A stretch of 13,903 nucleotides of DNA from an uncultured Oscillospiraceae bacterium (GCA_910588365.1 CAJUQS010000047.1:1-13903), one strand, 5' to 3'. Counted from the first letter of the stretch, positions 7,782 through 13,799 are shown. Numbers and translations are program-made. The notes: generated by a model not told the origin, from the sequence alone.

Positions 7782-8726
7782 ATGGCCTATTCCATCCGGC
7801 AAATCAACGACGCCGTCCACTCAGACCCCCGGGGTTTCGTCCAGGAGAGCGACGAGGCGTACAACCAAAAGATTGAGGCGGCCGCCCGGAAAATCGCGGA
7901 TAACCTGTCCAAGTCCCGGATTGTCCTGCTCTCCGGTCCCTCCGGCAGCGGCAAGACCACCACTGCCAAGAAGATTGAGGCCAAGCTGACGGAGATGGGC
8001 ATCAACTCCCACGCCGTCGCCATGGACAACTACTTCAAGACCGTGGATCTGGAAACCGCCCCCCGGAACCGGGAGGGACAGATCGACTACGAGTCCCCCT
8101 TCTGCATGGACATGGACCTGCTCAACCAGCACTTTGCCGCCCTGGACCGGGGGGAGCGGATTCTCATCCCCAAGTTTGAGTTCGCCCGGCAGATGCGCTC
8201 GGACATCAAGAGCCAGCCCCTCCAGCTGGGCAGGGACGAGATCGCCATCTTCGAGGGCATCCACGCCCTCAACGACATCATCACCGGCCGCAATCCCGCC
8301 GCCGCCAAGGTCTATATCTCCGCACGCTCCGACTTTCTGGGCGACGGCGGCGAGGTGGCCTTCAAGCGGACCTGGCTGCGTCTGGAGCGGCGCACGGTGC
8401 GGGACGCCAAGTTCCGGGCCTGGAAGGCGGATGTGACGGTGCGCATGTGGGCCAACGTCCGGCGGGGCGAGAAGCTGTATATCTCCCCCTTCAAGGACAA
8501 CGCCAGCATCATGTTCGACAGCACCCTGCCCTATGAGGTCAGCGTCATCCGCGCCTTCGCCCAGCCTCTGTTCGACCACCTGCGGGTCTCCCCGGACATG
8601 GATCGGTACGAGGAGGTCCACCAGCTGGCCGCCGCCTATCCCCTGTTCGATATTCTCGACGAGTCCTTCGTCGCCCCCGACTCCCTGATCCGTGAGTTCA
8701 TCGGCGGCGGGATTTACGATGACTAG
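7782..8726 (+). CDS. Uridine kinase-like nucleoside kinase (P-loop)
   Basis: This is a cytoplasmic P-loop kinase of the uridine kinase/phosphoribulokinase family, probably phosphorylating uridine or a similar nucleoside. The Walker A motif GPSGSGKTT is at residues 52-60. It is followed by MDNYF (substrate-side Asp-Tyr), the DYESPFCMDMDLL region, and FEGIHALN, the Walker-B-like strand. The 314-residue protein begins about 50 residues before the P-loop. Many Clostridial homologues of about 550 residues carry an extra N-terminal TGS/threonyl-tRNA synthetase-like part, which is absent here. AAAGGAG (7766-7772) lies 9 bases before the ATG, and the gap after hemZ is only 24 bases, so it belongs to the same transcript. 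The substrate is inferred from the family only. Confidence 0.85.
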   Translation: MAYSIRQINDAVHSDPRGFVQESDEAYNQKIEAAARKIADNLSKSRIVLLSGPSGSGKTTTAKKIEAKLTEMGINSHAVAMDNYFKTVDLETAPRNREGQIDYESPFCMDMDLLNQHFAALDRGERILIPKFEFARQMRSDIKSQPLQLGRDEIAIFEGIHALNDIITGRNPAAAKVYISARSDFLGDGGEVAFKRTWLRLERRTVRDAKFRAWKADVTVRMWANVRRGEKLYISPFKDNASIMFDSTLPYEVSVIRAFAQPLFDHLRVSPDMDRYEEVHQLAAAYPLFDILDESFVAPDSLIREFIGGGIYDD

Positions 8727-8758
8727 GCGCCGGGCGCTGGACGCTCATGTTGGCACAC

Positions 8759-8830
8759 ATGCTTTTTCTCTGTGAACAAGGAAACAGCATCAAAAAGAAA
8801 AACTTTTGCGGCGAAGCCACGCTTCGCCGC
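8759..8830 (+). repeat. Double-hairpin interspersed repeat, copy 2 (upstream of the zinc-ribbon gene)
   Basis: This copy has the same layout as 4994-5058. An outer arm ATGCTTTTTC (8759-8768) pairs with GAAACAGCAT (8781-8790) with one mismatch. The shared linker CAAAAAGAAAAACTTT follows, then a perfect 10-bp stem GCGGCGAAGC/GCTTCGCCGC (8808-8817 with 8821-8830) with loop CAC. The ribosome site of the next gene begins within 3 bases. The second stem differs in sequence from copy 1 but keeps its shape. Confidence 0.6.
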
Positions 8831-8847
8831 CGAGAGGGGAAACGCCG

Positions 8848-9255
8848 ATGAAATTTGTTTTCAAAACCAAGAAGCTCCGCCGCCGTGCGGAGGCTGCCGC
8901 CTTTGGCGCCGCGGAGGCCGCCCGTGCCGGTGCGGAGCGGGCGGGCCAGAGCGCGGAGAACGCCGTGACCCGGGTGAAGCTGAGCCGGGCAATCCGGGAC
9001 TTGCAGGAGGAGATCCAGCTGCAGATGCAGACAGTGGGCGAGCTCATCTACGCCACCCACCGCGGCACCCCCTCCGACAGCGACGACGTGCAGGAGGTTC
9101 TGGAGTACGTGGACGGCCTCTACGAGGAGCTGGAGGGGCACCAGCGCCAGCTGAAGCTCCTCCAGGGGGAGCTGCTGTGCGCCGCCTGCGGCGCGGAGAA
9201 TGAGGGCGGCAACGTCTACTGCCACAACTGCGGCCAGCCGCTGAGCCGGGCGTAG
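8848..9255 (+). CDS. Small coiled-coil protein with C-terminal zinc ribbon
   Basis: The function is unknown. The 135-residue protein has three parts. The N terminus is basic (MKFVFKTKKLRRR). The middle is a long helical, probably coiled-coil region (about residues 14-105) rich in Ala, Glu, Gln and Leu. The C terminus is a zinc ribbon with Cys111, Cys114, Cys125 and Cys128 (CX2C-X10-CX2C), ending CGQPLSRA. No signal peptide or membrane helix is visible. A longer reading from TTG at 8806 would translate the repeat hairpin; the ATG at 8848 is chosen because GAGAGGGGA (8832-8840) ends 7 bases before it. Such proteins are common next to envelope and cell-cycle genes in Clostridia, but no role is established. 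Confidence 0.8.
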   Translation: MKFVFKTKKLRRRAEAAAFGAAEAARAGAERAGQSAENAVTRVKLSRAIRDLQEEIQLQMQTVGELIYATHRGTPSDSDDVQEVLEYVDGLYEELEGHQRQLKLLQGELLCAACGAENEGGNVYCHNCGQPLSRA

Positions 9256-9363
9256 CGGCTTTTTGTCCGGGAAAGAAGAATGGATCCCGCCCCCAGGTGC
9301 GTATACTGTACCACCGGCGGGTCTGTCCGCCCCTGCATCCTGACCAATAAAAGAGGGTAATCC

Positions 9364-10971
9364 ATGTCCAGAGAAAAAAAGCAGTCCTTTATGGGCGGCG
9401 TCACGGTGATGGCCATCTCCACCGTATTTGTCAAAATCTGCGGCGCGCTCTACAAAATCCCCCTGAACAACATCCTGGGCGATGAGGGCGTCACCCACTT
9501 CATGAGCGCCTACAATATCTACGCCTTCCTGCTCACCCTGTCCACCGCCGGCCTGCCCCTGGCTCTGTCCAAGCTCATCAGCGAAGCAGACGCCACGGGC
9601 CGCCGGACCCAGCTGCGCCGCTGCTTCAACACCGCTATGGGCCTTTTCGCGGTGCTGGGCGTGGCCGGCAGCGCGGCCATGCTGCTGTTTACCGCGCCGC
9701 TGGCCCAGGCGGTCCACAACTCCCTGGCCTACTGGCCCATCAAGGCCCTGGGCGTCTCAGTGGTGTGCGTGTCCGTCATGTGCGCCTACCGGGGCTTCGC
9801 CCAGGGGCGGCAGAACATGGTGCCCACTGCGGTCAGCCAGTTCATTGAGGCGTTTTTCAAGCTGGTCATCGGCCTGCCCCTGGCGTGGTATCTCATCTAC
9901 ACGGGCCAGCCTCTGGAGATCGGCGCGGCAGGCGCCATCGTGGGCGTCAGTGCCGGTACGGTGCTGGCCATGCTCTACATGATCGTCAACTACCGGAAGA
10001 ACCGGCGGCCCATCCTCTGGGGGACCGACGTACCCCAGGGCTATGGCGCCATTGTCCGGCGGCTGCTTGGCCTGGGCATTCCCATTACCATCGGCCAGGC
10101 GGGCATGAGCCTCCTGAACCTGCTGGATCAGACCATCATTCTGGGCCAGCTCCAGAACGTGCTGGGCCTGGCGGAGCGGGACGCGGCGGCGCTCTACGGG
10201 CAGTACACCTTCAGCAACACCCTCTTTAACCTTCCGGCGGCCTTTCTGCCCGCCGTGGCGGTCAGCCTCATCCCGGCGGTGAGCGTGGCGGTGGCCCGCC
10301 AGGACCACCGGGAAGTCAACCGGGTGGTCTCCACCAGCTTCCGCCTCATCGCCATGCTGGCTATTCCGGCGGGTGTGGGCCTGTCGGTGCTGGCGGGGCC
10401 CATCCTCCGCCTGCTCTACCCCGCCCGGCAGGAGACCGCCCAGGCCGCCACCTACCATTTGCAGCTGCTGGGCGCCGCGTCCATCTTCGTGTGCCTCATG
10501 CTGCTGACCAACTCCATCATGCAGGCCCACGGCAAGGTCCGTCTGCCCATTTACACCATGCTCATCGGCGGCGGGGTGAAGGTTGTGATCAACTACCTCC
10601 TGGTGGGCAACCCGGACATCAATATCAAGGGCGCGCCCATCGGCACCCTGGTGTGCTACGCCCTCATCGCCCTGATCAACCTGGTCATTGTCCACGGCCT
10701 GCTGGAGAAGAAGCCCAATTATCTCCTGATTTTTCTCAAGCCGGCCATCGCCTCCGCAGCCATGGGCGCCGCGGCCTGGGCCTCCCACGGCCTGCTGGGC
10801 CGGTTCCTTTCCGGCGGGTACATGAAGGAGAGCCTGTGCACCCTCCTTTCTGTTGGCATCGCGGTGGTGGTCTACCTGATTCTGGTCATTGCCCTGCGGC
10901 TCATCACCCGGGAGGATCTGAAGATGGTTCCCCATGGGGAGAAGCTGGCCAGACTGCTGCATATCCGCTAG
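9364..10971 (+). CDS. MOP-superfamily lipid flippase, SpoVB/MurJ (YtgP)-like
   Basis: This is an integral membrane protein of the polysaccharide-transporter branch of the MOP superfamily, likely flipping a lipid-linked cell-wall precursor such as lipid II. The 535 residues carry many hydrophobic segments spread through the chain, consistent with about 14 transmembrane helices. The N-terminal signature (KICGALYKIPLNNILGDEG, then LSTAGLPLALSKLISE) is typical of SpoVB and YtgP. The C terminus ends in a short basic tail. AGAGGG (9352-9357) lies 6 bases before the ATG. Whether it serves vegetative wall growth (MurJ role) or spore cortex synthesis (SpoVB role) cannot be told from sequence. It is followed by a bidirectional terminator. 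Confidence 0.88.
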   Translation: MSREKKQSFMGGVTVMAISTVFVKICGALYKIPLNNILGDEGVTHFMSAYNIYAFLLTLSTAGLPLALSKLISEADATGRRTQLRRCFNTAMGLFAVLGVAGSAAMLLFTAPLAQAVHNSLAYWPIKALGVSVVCVSVMCAYRGFAQGRQNMVPTAVSQFIEAFFKLVIGLPLAWYLIYTGQPLEIGAAGAIVGVSAGTVLAMLYMIVNYRKNRRPILWGTDVPQGYGAIVRRLLGLGIPITIGQAGMSLLNLLDQTIILGQLQNVLGLAERDAAALYGQYTFSNTLFNLPAAFLPAVAVSLIPAVSVAVARQDHREVNRVVSTSFRLIAMLAIPAGVGLSVLAGPILRLLYPARQETAQAATYHLQLLGAASIFVCLMLLTNSIMQAHGKVRLPIYTMLIGGGVKVVINYLLVGNPDINIKGAPIGTLVCYALIALINLVIVHGLLEKKPNYLLIFLKPAIASAAMGAAAWASHGLLGRFLSGGYMKESLCTLLSVGIAVVVYLILVIALRLITREDLKMVPHGEKLARLLHIR

Positions 10972-10998
10972 AGTCTGTTTTAAAACGGAAAAAGGAAG

Positions 10999-11030
10999 AC
11001 GCCGGGAAATGCTTGCGCATTTCCCGGCGT
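10999..11030. terminator. Bidirectional terminator between the flippase and DUF4180 genes
   Basis: A perfect 14-bp stem (10999-11012 with 11017-11030) has the loop TTGC. The + side lacks a long T tract (TCTATA). The minus side reads into TCTTCCTTTTT, so termination of the minus-strand gene is the stronger case. It lies between two convergent genes. Confidence 0.8.
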
Positions 11031-11060
11031 TCTATATGCGTCATAAATACTATCAGCTTA

Positions 11061-11450
11061 TCAGCGGGCGGCCTGCGGCTCTCCCGTGCCGCCGCACAGC
11101 TTCTCTACCGCCAGATCGGCGCACGGCTGAAAGAAAATATCCCGGCCCAGATTGCTCTCGTACATGAAGTCCCGCAGGGGCTTGCTGGTATAGCCCGAGA
11201 AGTCGCCGTATATGGCAAACTTCACGCCGTAGTTGATGAATTTTTGCAGGATTTCCCCCGCCACGCCCGTGCTCAGGATAAAGAAGTCCTCTGTCAGAGC
11301 CTCCTTGTTGACAGCGAAGCGGGTACAGCCCGTCTCGTACTTCACCGTCATCATGAGCTCCAAGGCGGACTGAACATCCGTTATCAGGGGTGTGCCGCTC
11401 TCCACGACCGCCGCCGCAGTGTTGTTTTTTCTTACGATTTGCAGATTCAT
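11061..11450 (-). CDS. DUF4180 domain-containing protein
   Basis: The function is unknown; the DUF4180 family is small, cytoplasmic and widespread in Firmicutes. The 129-residue protein shows the family pattern: an N-terminal strand region, an ITDVQSALELM helix, and then the most conserved block, FFILSTGVAGEILQKFINY. A strand with FAIYGDFSGY and the helix LRDFMYESNLGRDIFF follow. The reading frame is open to 11648. The ATG at 11450-11448 is chosen because AAGGAGG (complement of 11457-11463) lies 6 bases upstream and the domain begins right there. It has its own promoter and is transcribed against the flippase gene, ending at the shared terminator. Its short C-terminal tail (CGGTGEPQAAR) is not part of the domain. 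Confidence 0.85.
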   Translation of the reverse strand: MNLQIVRKNNTAAAVVESGTPLITDVQSALELMMTVKYETGCTRFAVNKEALTEDFFILSTGVAGEILQKFINYGVKFAIYGDFSGYTSKPLRDFMYESNLGRDIFFQPCADLAVEKLCGGTGEPQAAR

Positions 11451-11537
11451 ATTCCGCCTCCTTCTGTTTGTATCAGCAGTCCGCCGGCCGTAAGGGATTC
11501 CATCAGACAGACGGCTCAAACTGCCGATTTGACTATC

Positions 11538-11566
11538 ATCATGCCATACTTCCGGGTAAAAGTCAA
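11538..11566 (-). promoter_or_regulatory. Sigma-A promoter for the DUF4180 gene
   Basis: Read on the minus strand, the -35 is TTGACT (11566-11561) and, after 17 bases, the -10 is CATGAT (11543-11538). TGG stands just before the -10, giving an extended -10. The leader is then about 80 bases. Confidence 0.6.
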
Positions 11567-11574
11567 GGGGAATA

Positions 11575-11606
11575 CCGTGCCGTAAAAAATCCGTGCCGTA
11601 AAAAAT
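11575..11606. repeat. 16-bp perfect tandem duplication
   Basis: The unit CCGTGCCGTAAAAAAT occurs twice back to back (11575-11590 and 11591-11606). It lies between the divergent promoters of the DUF4180 gene and the tRNA gene. Confidence 0.9.
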
Positions 11607-11631
11607 CCGGCAAACTGGCAGAAAAAAGCTC

Positions 11632-11660
11632 TTGACAAATGCAGGCACATGTGCTACTAT
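11632..11660 (+). promoter_or_regulatory. Strong sigma-A promoter for tRNA-Val
   Basis: A perfect -35 TTGACA (11632-11637), a 17-base spacer and a -10 TACTAT (11655-11660) with an upstream TGC. The spacer contains the 10-bp palindrome GCACATGTGC (11645-11654). Transcription would start about 10 bases before the tRNA. Confidence 0.85.
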
Positions 11661-11675
11661 TAGACCATCTTGTTT

Positions 11676-11752
11676 GGACGCTTAGCTCAGCTGGCTAGAG
11701 CACCTGCTTGACGTGCAGGGGGTCAGCGGTTCAAGTCCGTTAGCGTCCACCA
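11676..11752 (+). tRNA. tRNA-Val (anticodon GAC), CCA encoded
   Basis: The cloverleaf is complete. Acceptor arm GGACGCT pairs with AGCGTCC, the D stem is GCTC/GAGC, and the anticodon stem CCTGC/GCAGG encloses TTGACGT with GAC at 11710-11712. The T stem is AGCGG/CCGTT around TTCAAGT. The discriminator is A (11749), and CCA (11750-11752) is encoded. It reads GUC and GUU valine codons. It sits at the border between core genes and the mobile-type region, and tRNA 3' ends are frequent integration targets, but no repeat of its 3' end is seen further on in this window. Confidence 0.96.
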
Positions 11753-11794
11753 AACGAAAGGTATACGAACACCGTAACAAAAGCGAGGTTGTCA

Positions 11795-12079
11795 GTGTAC
11801 CGCAATGTGTTCGGCCTCATAGTCGATATAGACGACTATGAGGCCGGAACATATTTACAGACAAAACACGCGACCTACAGAGAGATTCAGTTGTGGGTCA
11901 AGGAGCGTTACGGCCTCCATGTCAGCAACCACGCCATATCACAGGTCAAGGCGCTCTGCGGCCTTGCCAGGGACGGCCCCGGCGGCGCGGAGGGACAAGA
12001 CGGCCCGAAGCTGCGGTCAGACAAGGAAGCCGCCATCCGCGAGGCGTTTCTTTGGTTTGGCATCATAAAAAGAGAATGA
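11795..12079 (+). CDS. Small helix-turn-helix protein, likely mobile-element encoded
   Basis: The function is unknown. The 94-residue protein starts YRNVFGLIVDIDDYEAGTY. A homeodomain-like helix-turn-helix follows (about residues 24-55: TYREIQLWVKERYGL, VSNHAISQVKALCGL), then a Gly/Asp-rich linker and a C-terminal helix. From memory, similar short proteins are frequent in integrative elements of gut Clostridia, sometimes with misleading RNA methyltransferase labels; this is unverified. GTG at 11795 is preferred over TTG at 11789 because GCGAGG (11783-11788) stands 6 bases before the GTG but directly touches the TTG. A 14-bp palindrome lies within its early codons. A hairpin follows 10 bases after the stop. 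It could be a DNA-binding regulator. Confidence 0.6.
   Translation: MYRNVFGLIVDIDDYEAGTYLQTKHATYREIQLWVKERYGLHVSNHAISQVKALCGLARDGPGGAEGQDGPKLRSDKEAAIREAFLWFGIIKRE
11812..11846. repeat. 14-bp perfect inverted repeat inside the small HTH gene
   Basis: CGGCCTCATAGTCG (11812-11825) and its exact complement CGACTATGAGGCCG (11833-11846) are separated by 7 bases (ATATAGA). It starts 17 bases into the coding region. It could be an operator for the encoded HTH protein or an RNA hairpin controlling translation. Confidence 0.85.
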
Positions 12080-12089
12080 CGTTTTACGG

Positions 12090-12115
12090 GGGCCGCTTCC
12101 AACCGGGAGCGGCCC
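12090..12115 (+). terminator. GC-rich hairpin after the small HTH gene
   Basis: An 11-bp stem with one G-U pair (12090-12100 with 12105-12115) and loop AACC begins 10 bases after the stop codon. The T tract after it is poor (TTGTG), so termination may be inefficient. Confidence 0.6.
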
Positions 12116-12139
12116 TTGTGAAATTTCTCCCCCGCCCCA

Positions 12140-12166
12140 TTGATAAACCGGCCGCCGCCGTGTAAT
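12140..12166 (+). promoter_or_regulatory. Possible promoter ahead of the AAA+ gene leader
   Basis: TTGATA (12140-12145, five of six) is followed by TGTAAT (12161-12166, five of six) at a short 15-base spacing. If used, the transcript would begin near 12173 and meet the terminator at 12198 within about 25 bases. This is weak evidence. Confidence 0.3.
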
Positions 12167-12197
12167 AACGCCCCTACAACGATCAAATAGATTTTTT

Positions 12198-12247
12198 AAG
12201 GGTATGAAATGGCTGCGGCCATTTTATACCCTTTTTTCATTTTTTCG
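12198..12247 (+). terminator. Strong terminator or attenuator in the AAA+ gene leader
   Basis: A 16-bp stem with one G-U pair (AAGGGTATGAAATGGC, 12198-12213, with 12218-12233) and loop TGCG is followed by TTTTCATTTTTT. This is the best terminator in the window. It either ends upstream transcription or acts as an attenuator for the AAA+ gene. Confidence 0.8.
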
Positions 12248-12265
12248 AGAAGGAGCAACGCTTGA
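12209..12265 (+). CDS. Candidate 18-residue leader peptide overlapping the terminator
   Basis: ATG at 12209 has AAGGG (12198-12202) 6 bases before it and reads MAAAILYPFFIFSRRSNA to a TGA at 12263. It runs through the 3' arm and T tract of the terminator. Its stop overlaps a second possible start as TTGA (12262-12265), and that start has its own strong AGAAGGAG site (12248-12255). This arrangement resembles coupled leader ORFs. There is no homology or codon evidence to prove translation. Confidence 0.3.
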   Translation: MAAAILYPFFIFSRRSNA

Positions 12266-12304
12266 AAAGAGGCTATGGCATCCAGGTCTGCTCCCGCCTG
12301 GAGA

Positions 12305-12353
12305 GGACTTTTGGTGGAGCCGCTCATGCGGCTCCGAGTGAAATGAAAAGTCC
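12305..12353 (+). promoter_or_regulatory. Nested hairpin in the leader of the AAA+ gene
   Basis: An outer 8-bp stem GGACTTTT (12305-12312)/AAAAGTCC (12346-12353) encloses an inner 8-bp stem GGAGCCGC (12316-12323)/GCGGCTCC (12328-12335) with loop TCAT. It lies 18 bases before the AGGAGG site of the AAA+ gene. It could be an RNA regulator or a protein-binding site. Confidence 0.5.
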
Positions 12354-12382
12354 AATGAGAAATTGCTGCGAGGAGGAACATC

Positions 12383-13384
12383 ATGGACAAACAAGCCACT
12401 GCCCAGCCCTACCCCTGGTACGACGACCGCGTGGAAGCTGTGCGGAAAGAATACGTCGATCCCTGGGCGGAGGCCGAAGAGTCTGCGGAGGAGCCAACGT
12501 GGTACACCCCCAGGGAGATTTACAATTACCTGGACGGGAAGGTCTGGAAACAGGACGAAGCCAAGCGGGCTGTATCCGTTACCATGTACCAATGTCTGCA
12601 TGGCATCAAGTCCAACGCCATGTTCATCGGCCCGTCCGGCTGTGGCAAGACCCATATCTGGCGGTGCCTGCAAAAACTCTATCCCAACCGCATCGAGATC
12701 GCCGACAGCTCCAACCTCACCCAAGACGGCTGGAGAGGGAACAAGAAATGGACGGACCTGCTCCGCTCCCCCATCTTCCGCGCCGGGTATCATACGATCC
12801 TGGTTTTGGACGAGGCGGACAAGATGCTGGCCCCCAAGTTCTCTTACAGTCAAAACGTCAGCCAGAACATCCAATCGGAAGGATTGACTATTTTGGAGGG
12901 CGCCTGCGTGGAGATAAAAATAGATTCCGTCATCCATACCGTAGACACTTCCCGCATCAGCTTTGTTCTGTGCGGCGCATTCTCCAACAAGGCCCGCAGC
13001 GTGGCGGAGAGGGACAGCGGGAGCCGTATTGGCATCGGGGCGGACCCCAAGCCTGTACAGCCCTACGCCCGCCCCCTGGGCGAAGCCGATTTTATCGAGT
13101 TCGGCGTCATGCCGGAGTTTCTTGGGCGTATCCAGAAAATCGTCCACCTGGAGCCCATGACGGAGGAGGACTACTACCGCATGACGGACAGCTCTTTCAG
13201 CCTCTTGACCCATATCCAGGAGCAGTACAAGGCAAGCATCCGCCTCACCCCCCAGAAGCGGCGGGAGCTGGCAGAACTGGCCTGTCGAACCGGGCTTGGC
13301 GTCCGAGGGATGGCAAATCAGATCCGGCAGTTGGTGGACAACGCCATCTTTGACGACTGCGAGTGCCGCTGCTTCGAGTTTTAA
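12383..13384 (+). CDS. ClpX-like AAA+ ATPase without the zinc-binding domain
   Basis: This is an AAA+ ATPase of the ClpX/HslU type, probably an unfoldase or remodeller; its substrate is unknown. The 333 residues hold Walker A GPSGCGKT (83-90), Walker B ILVLDEAD with Asp143-Glu144, and a sensor-1-like strand SFVLCGAF. The stretch PEFLGRI aligns with ClpX PEFIGRL, and the sensor-2 motif GVRGMANQI with ClpX GARGLR. SSNLTQDGWRG occupies the pore-loop position, GWRG replacing GYVG and keeping the aromatic residue. The ClpX N-terminal Cys4 zinc domain is absent, replaced by about 55 acidic/aromatic residues, and no IGF/LGF ClpP loop was evident by eye. AGGAGG (12371-12376) lies 6 bases before the ATG. 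GC content is lower than in the core genes. It is followed by a 117-residue partner after 16 bases. Confidence 0.8.
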   Translation: MDKQATAQPYPWYDDRVEAVRKEYVDPWAEAEESAEEPTWYTPREIYNYLDGKVWKQDEAKRAVSVTMYQCLHGIKSNAMFIGPSGCGKTHIWRCLQKLYPNRIEIADSSNLTQDGWRGNKKWTDLLRSPIFRAGYHTILVLDEADKMLAPKFSYSQNVSQNIQSEGLTILEGACVEIKIDSVIHTVDTSRISFVLCGAFSNKARSVAERDSGSRIGIGADPKPVQPYARPLGEADFIEFGVMPEFLGRIQKIVHLEPMTEEDYYRMTDSSFSLLTHIQEQYKASIRLTPQKRRELAELACRTGLGVRGMANQIRQLVDNAIFDDCECRCFEF

Positions 13385-13400
13385 TGATAAGGAGAACGAC

Positions 13401-13754
13401 ATGGAGCTGATCTATGAGTTTGACCCCAGCCAGAGAATCGTCAACGCCCGCTTCGAGGGCCTGGACGGGACCGAATCCGTAATGTCCGTCAAAGACGCTC
13501 TGTGCCTGCTGAAAATCCGAAACCCCGCTGTCAAGTTTGCCGAGACCGTACAGAGTGGGGGCTATAACGATACATCGGACGCAGAATACGAGCGTATGCT
13601 CAACACCATAGAATTTATCAGTGGGCTGTGGCGTTACCCTGACGCGCCGAAAGAGGCCAAAACGGAGTATGAGATGAACGTGCTCACGCTGCTCGCCGCC
13701 GCCATTGAGGCGCTCAGTGTGCTTCATGCACGATATCAAATGACTAAAACATGA
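13401..13754 (+). CDS. Hypothetical 117-residue acidic protein downstream of the ClpX-like ATPase
   Basis: I do not recognise a family. The protein is mildly acidic (18 Asp/Glu against 12 Lys/Arg). It starts MELIYEFDPSQRIVNARFEG, suggesting an N-terminal beta hairpin. Helical stretches follow (VKDALCLLKI; SDAEYERMLNTIEFISGLW; TEYEMNVLTLLAAAIEALSVL). No signal peptide, membrane helix or Cys pair is seen. ATAAGGAG (13387-13394) sits 6 bases before the ATG, and only 16 bases separate it from the ATPase stop, so the two are almost surely one operon. It may be an adaptor, a substrate or a regulator of the ATPase, but that is guesswork from position alone. Confidence 0.75.
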   Translation: MELIYEFDPSQRIVNARFEGLDGTESVMSVKDALCLLKIRNPAVKFAETVQSGGYNDTSDAEYERMLNTIEFISGLWRYPDAPKEAKTEYEMNVLTLLAAAIEALSVLHARYQMTKT

Positions 13755-13799
13755 CAATATGCACAGTACGCATAAAGAACATTTCAGGAATATGGTAGG

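Noticed and set aside
9281..9307. Possible promoter before the flippase gene (TATACT at 9302-9307)
   Set aside because: No acceptable -35 box is found at 16-18 bases upstream; the TGGATC at 15 bases is weak. It is left out of the feature list.
12196..12399. Minus-strand 67-codon ORF opposite the leader
   Set aside because: It reads through the terminator and nested hairpin and shows no ribosome site or domain. It is best explained as a chance frame.
12386..13353. Continuation of the TTG frame opposite the AAA+ gene as a 363-residue protein
   Set aside because: Beyond the ATPase start the sequence becomes Arg/Pro/Gly-rich and unstructured, as expected from an alternative frame. Only the leader part is kept as a question.
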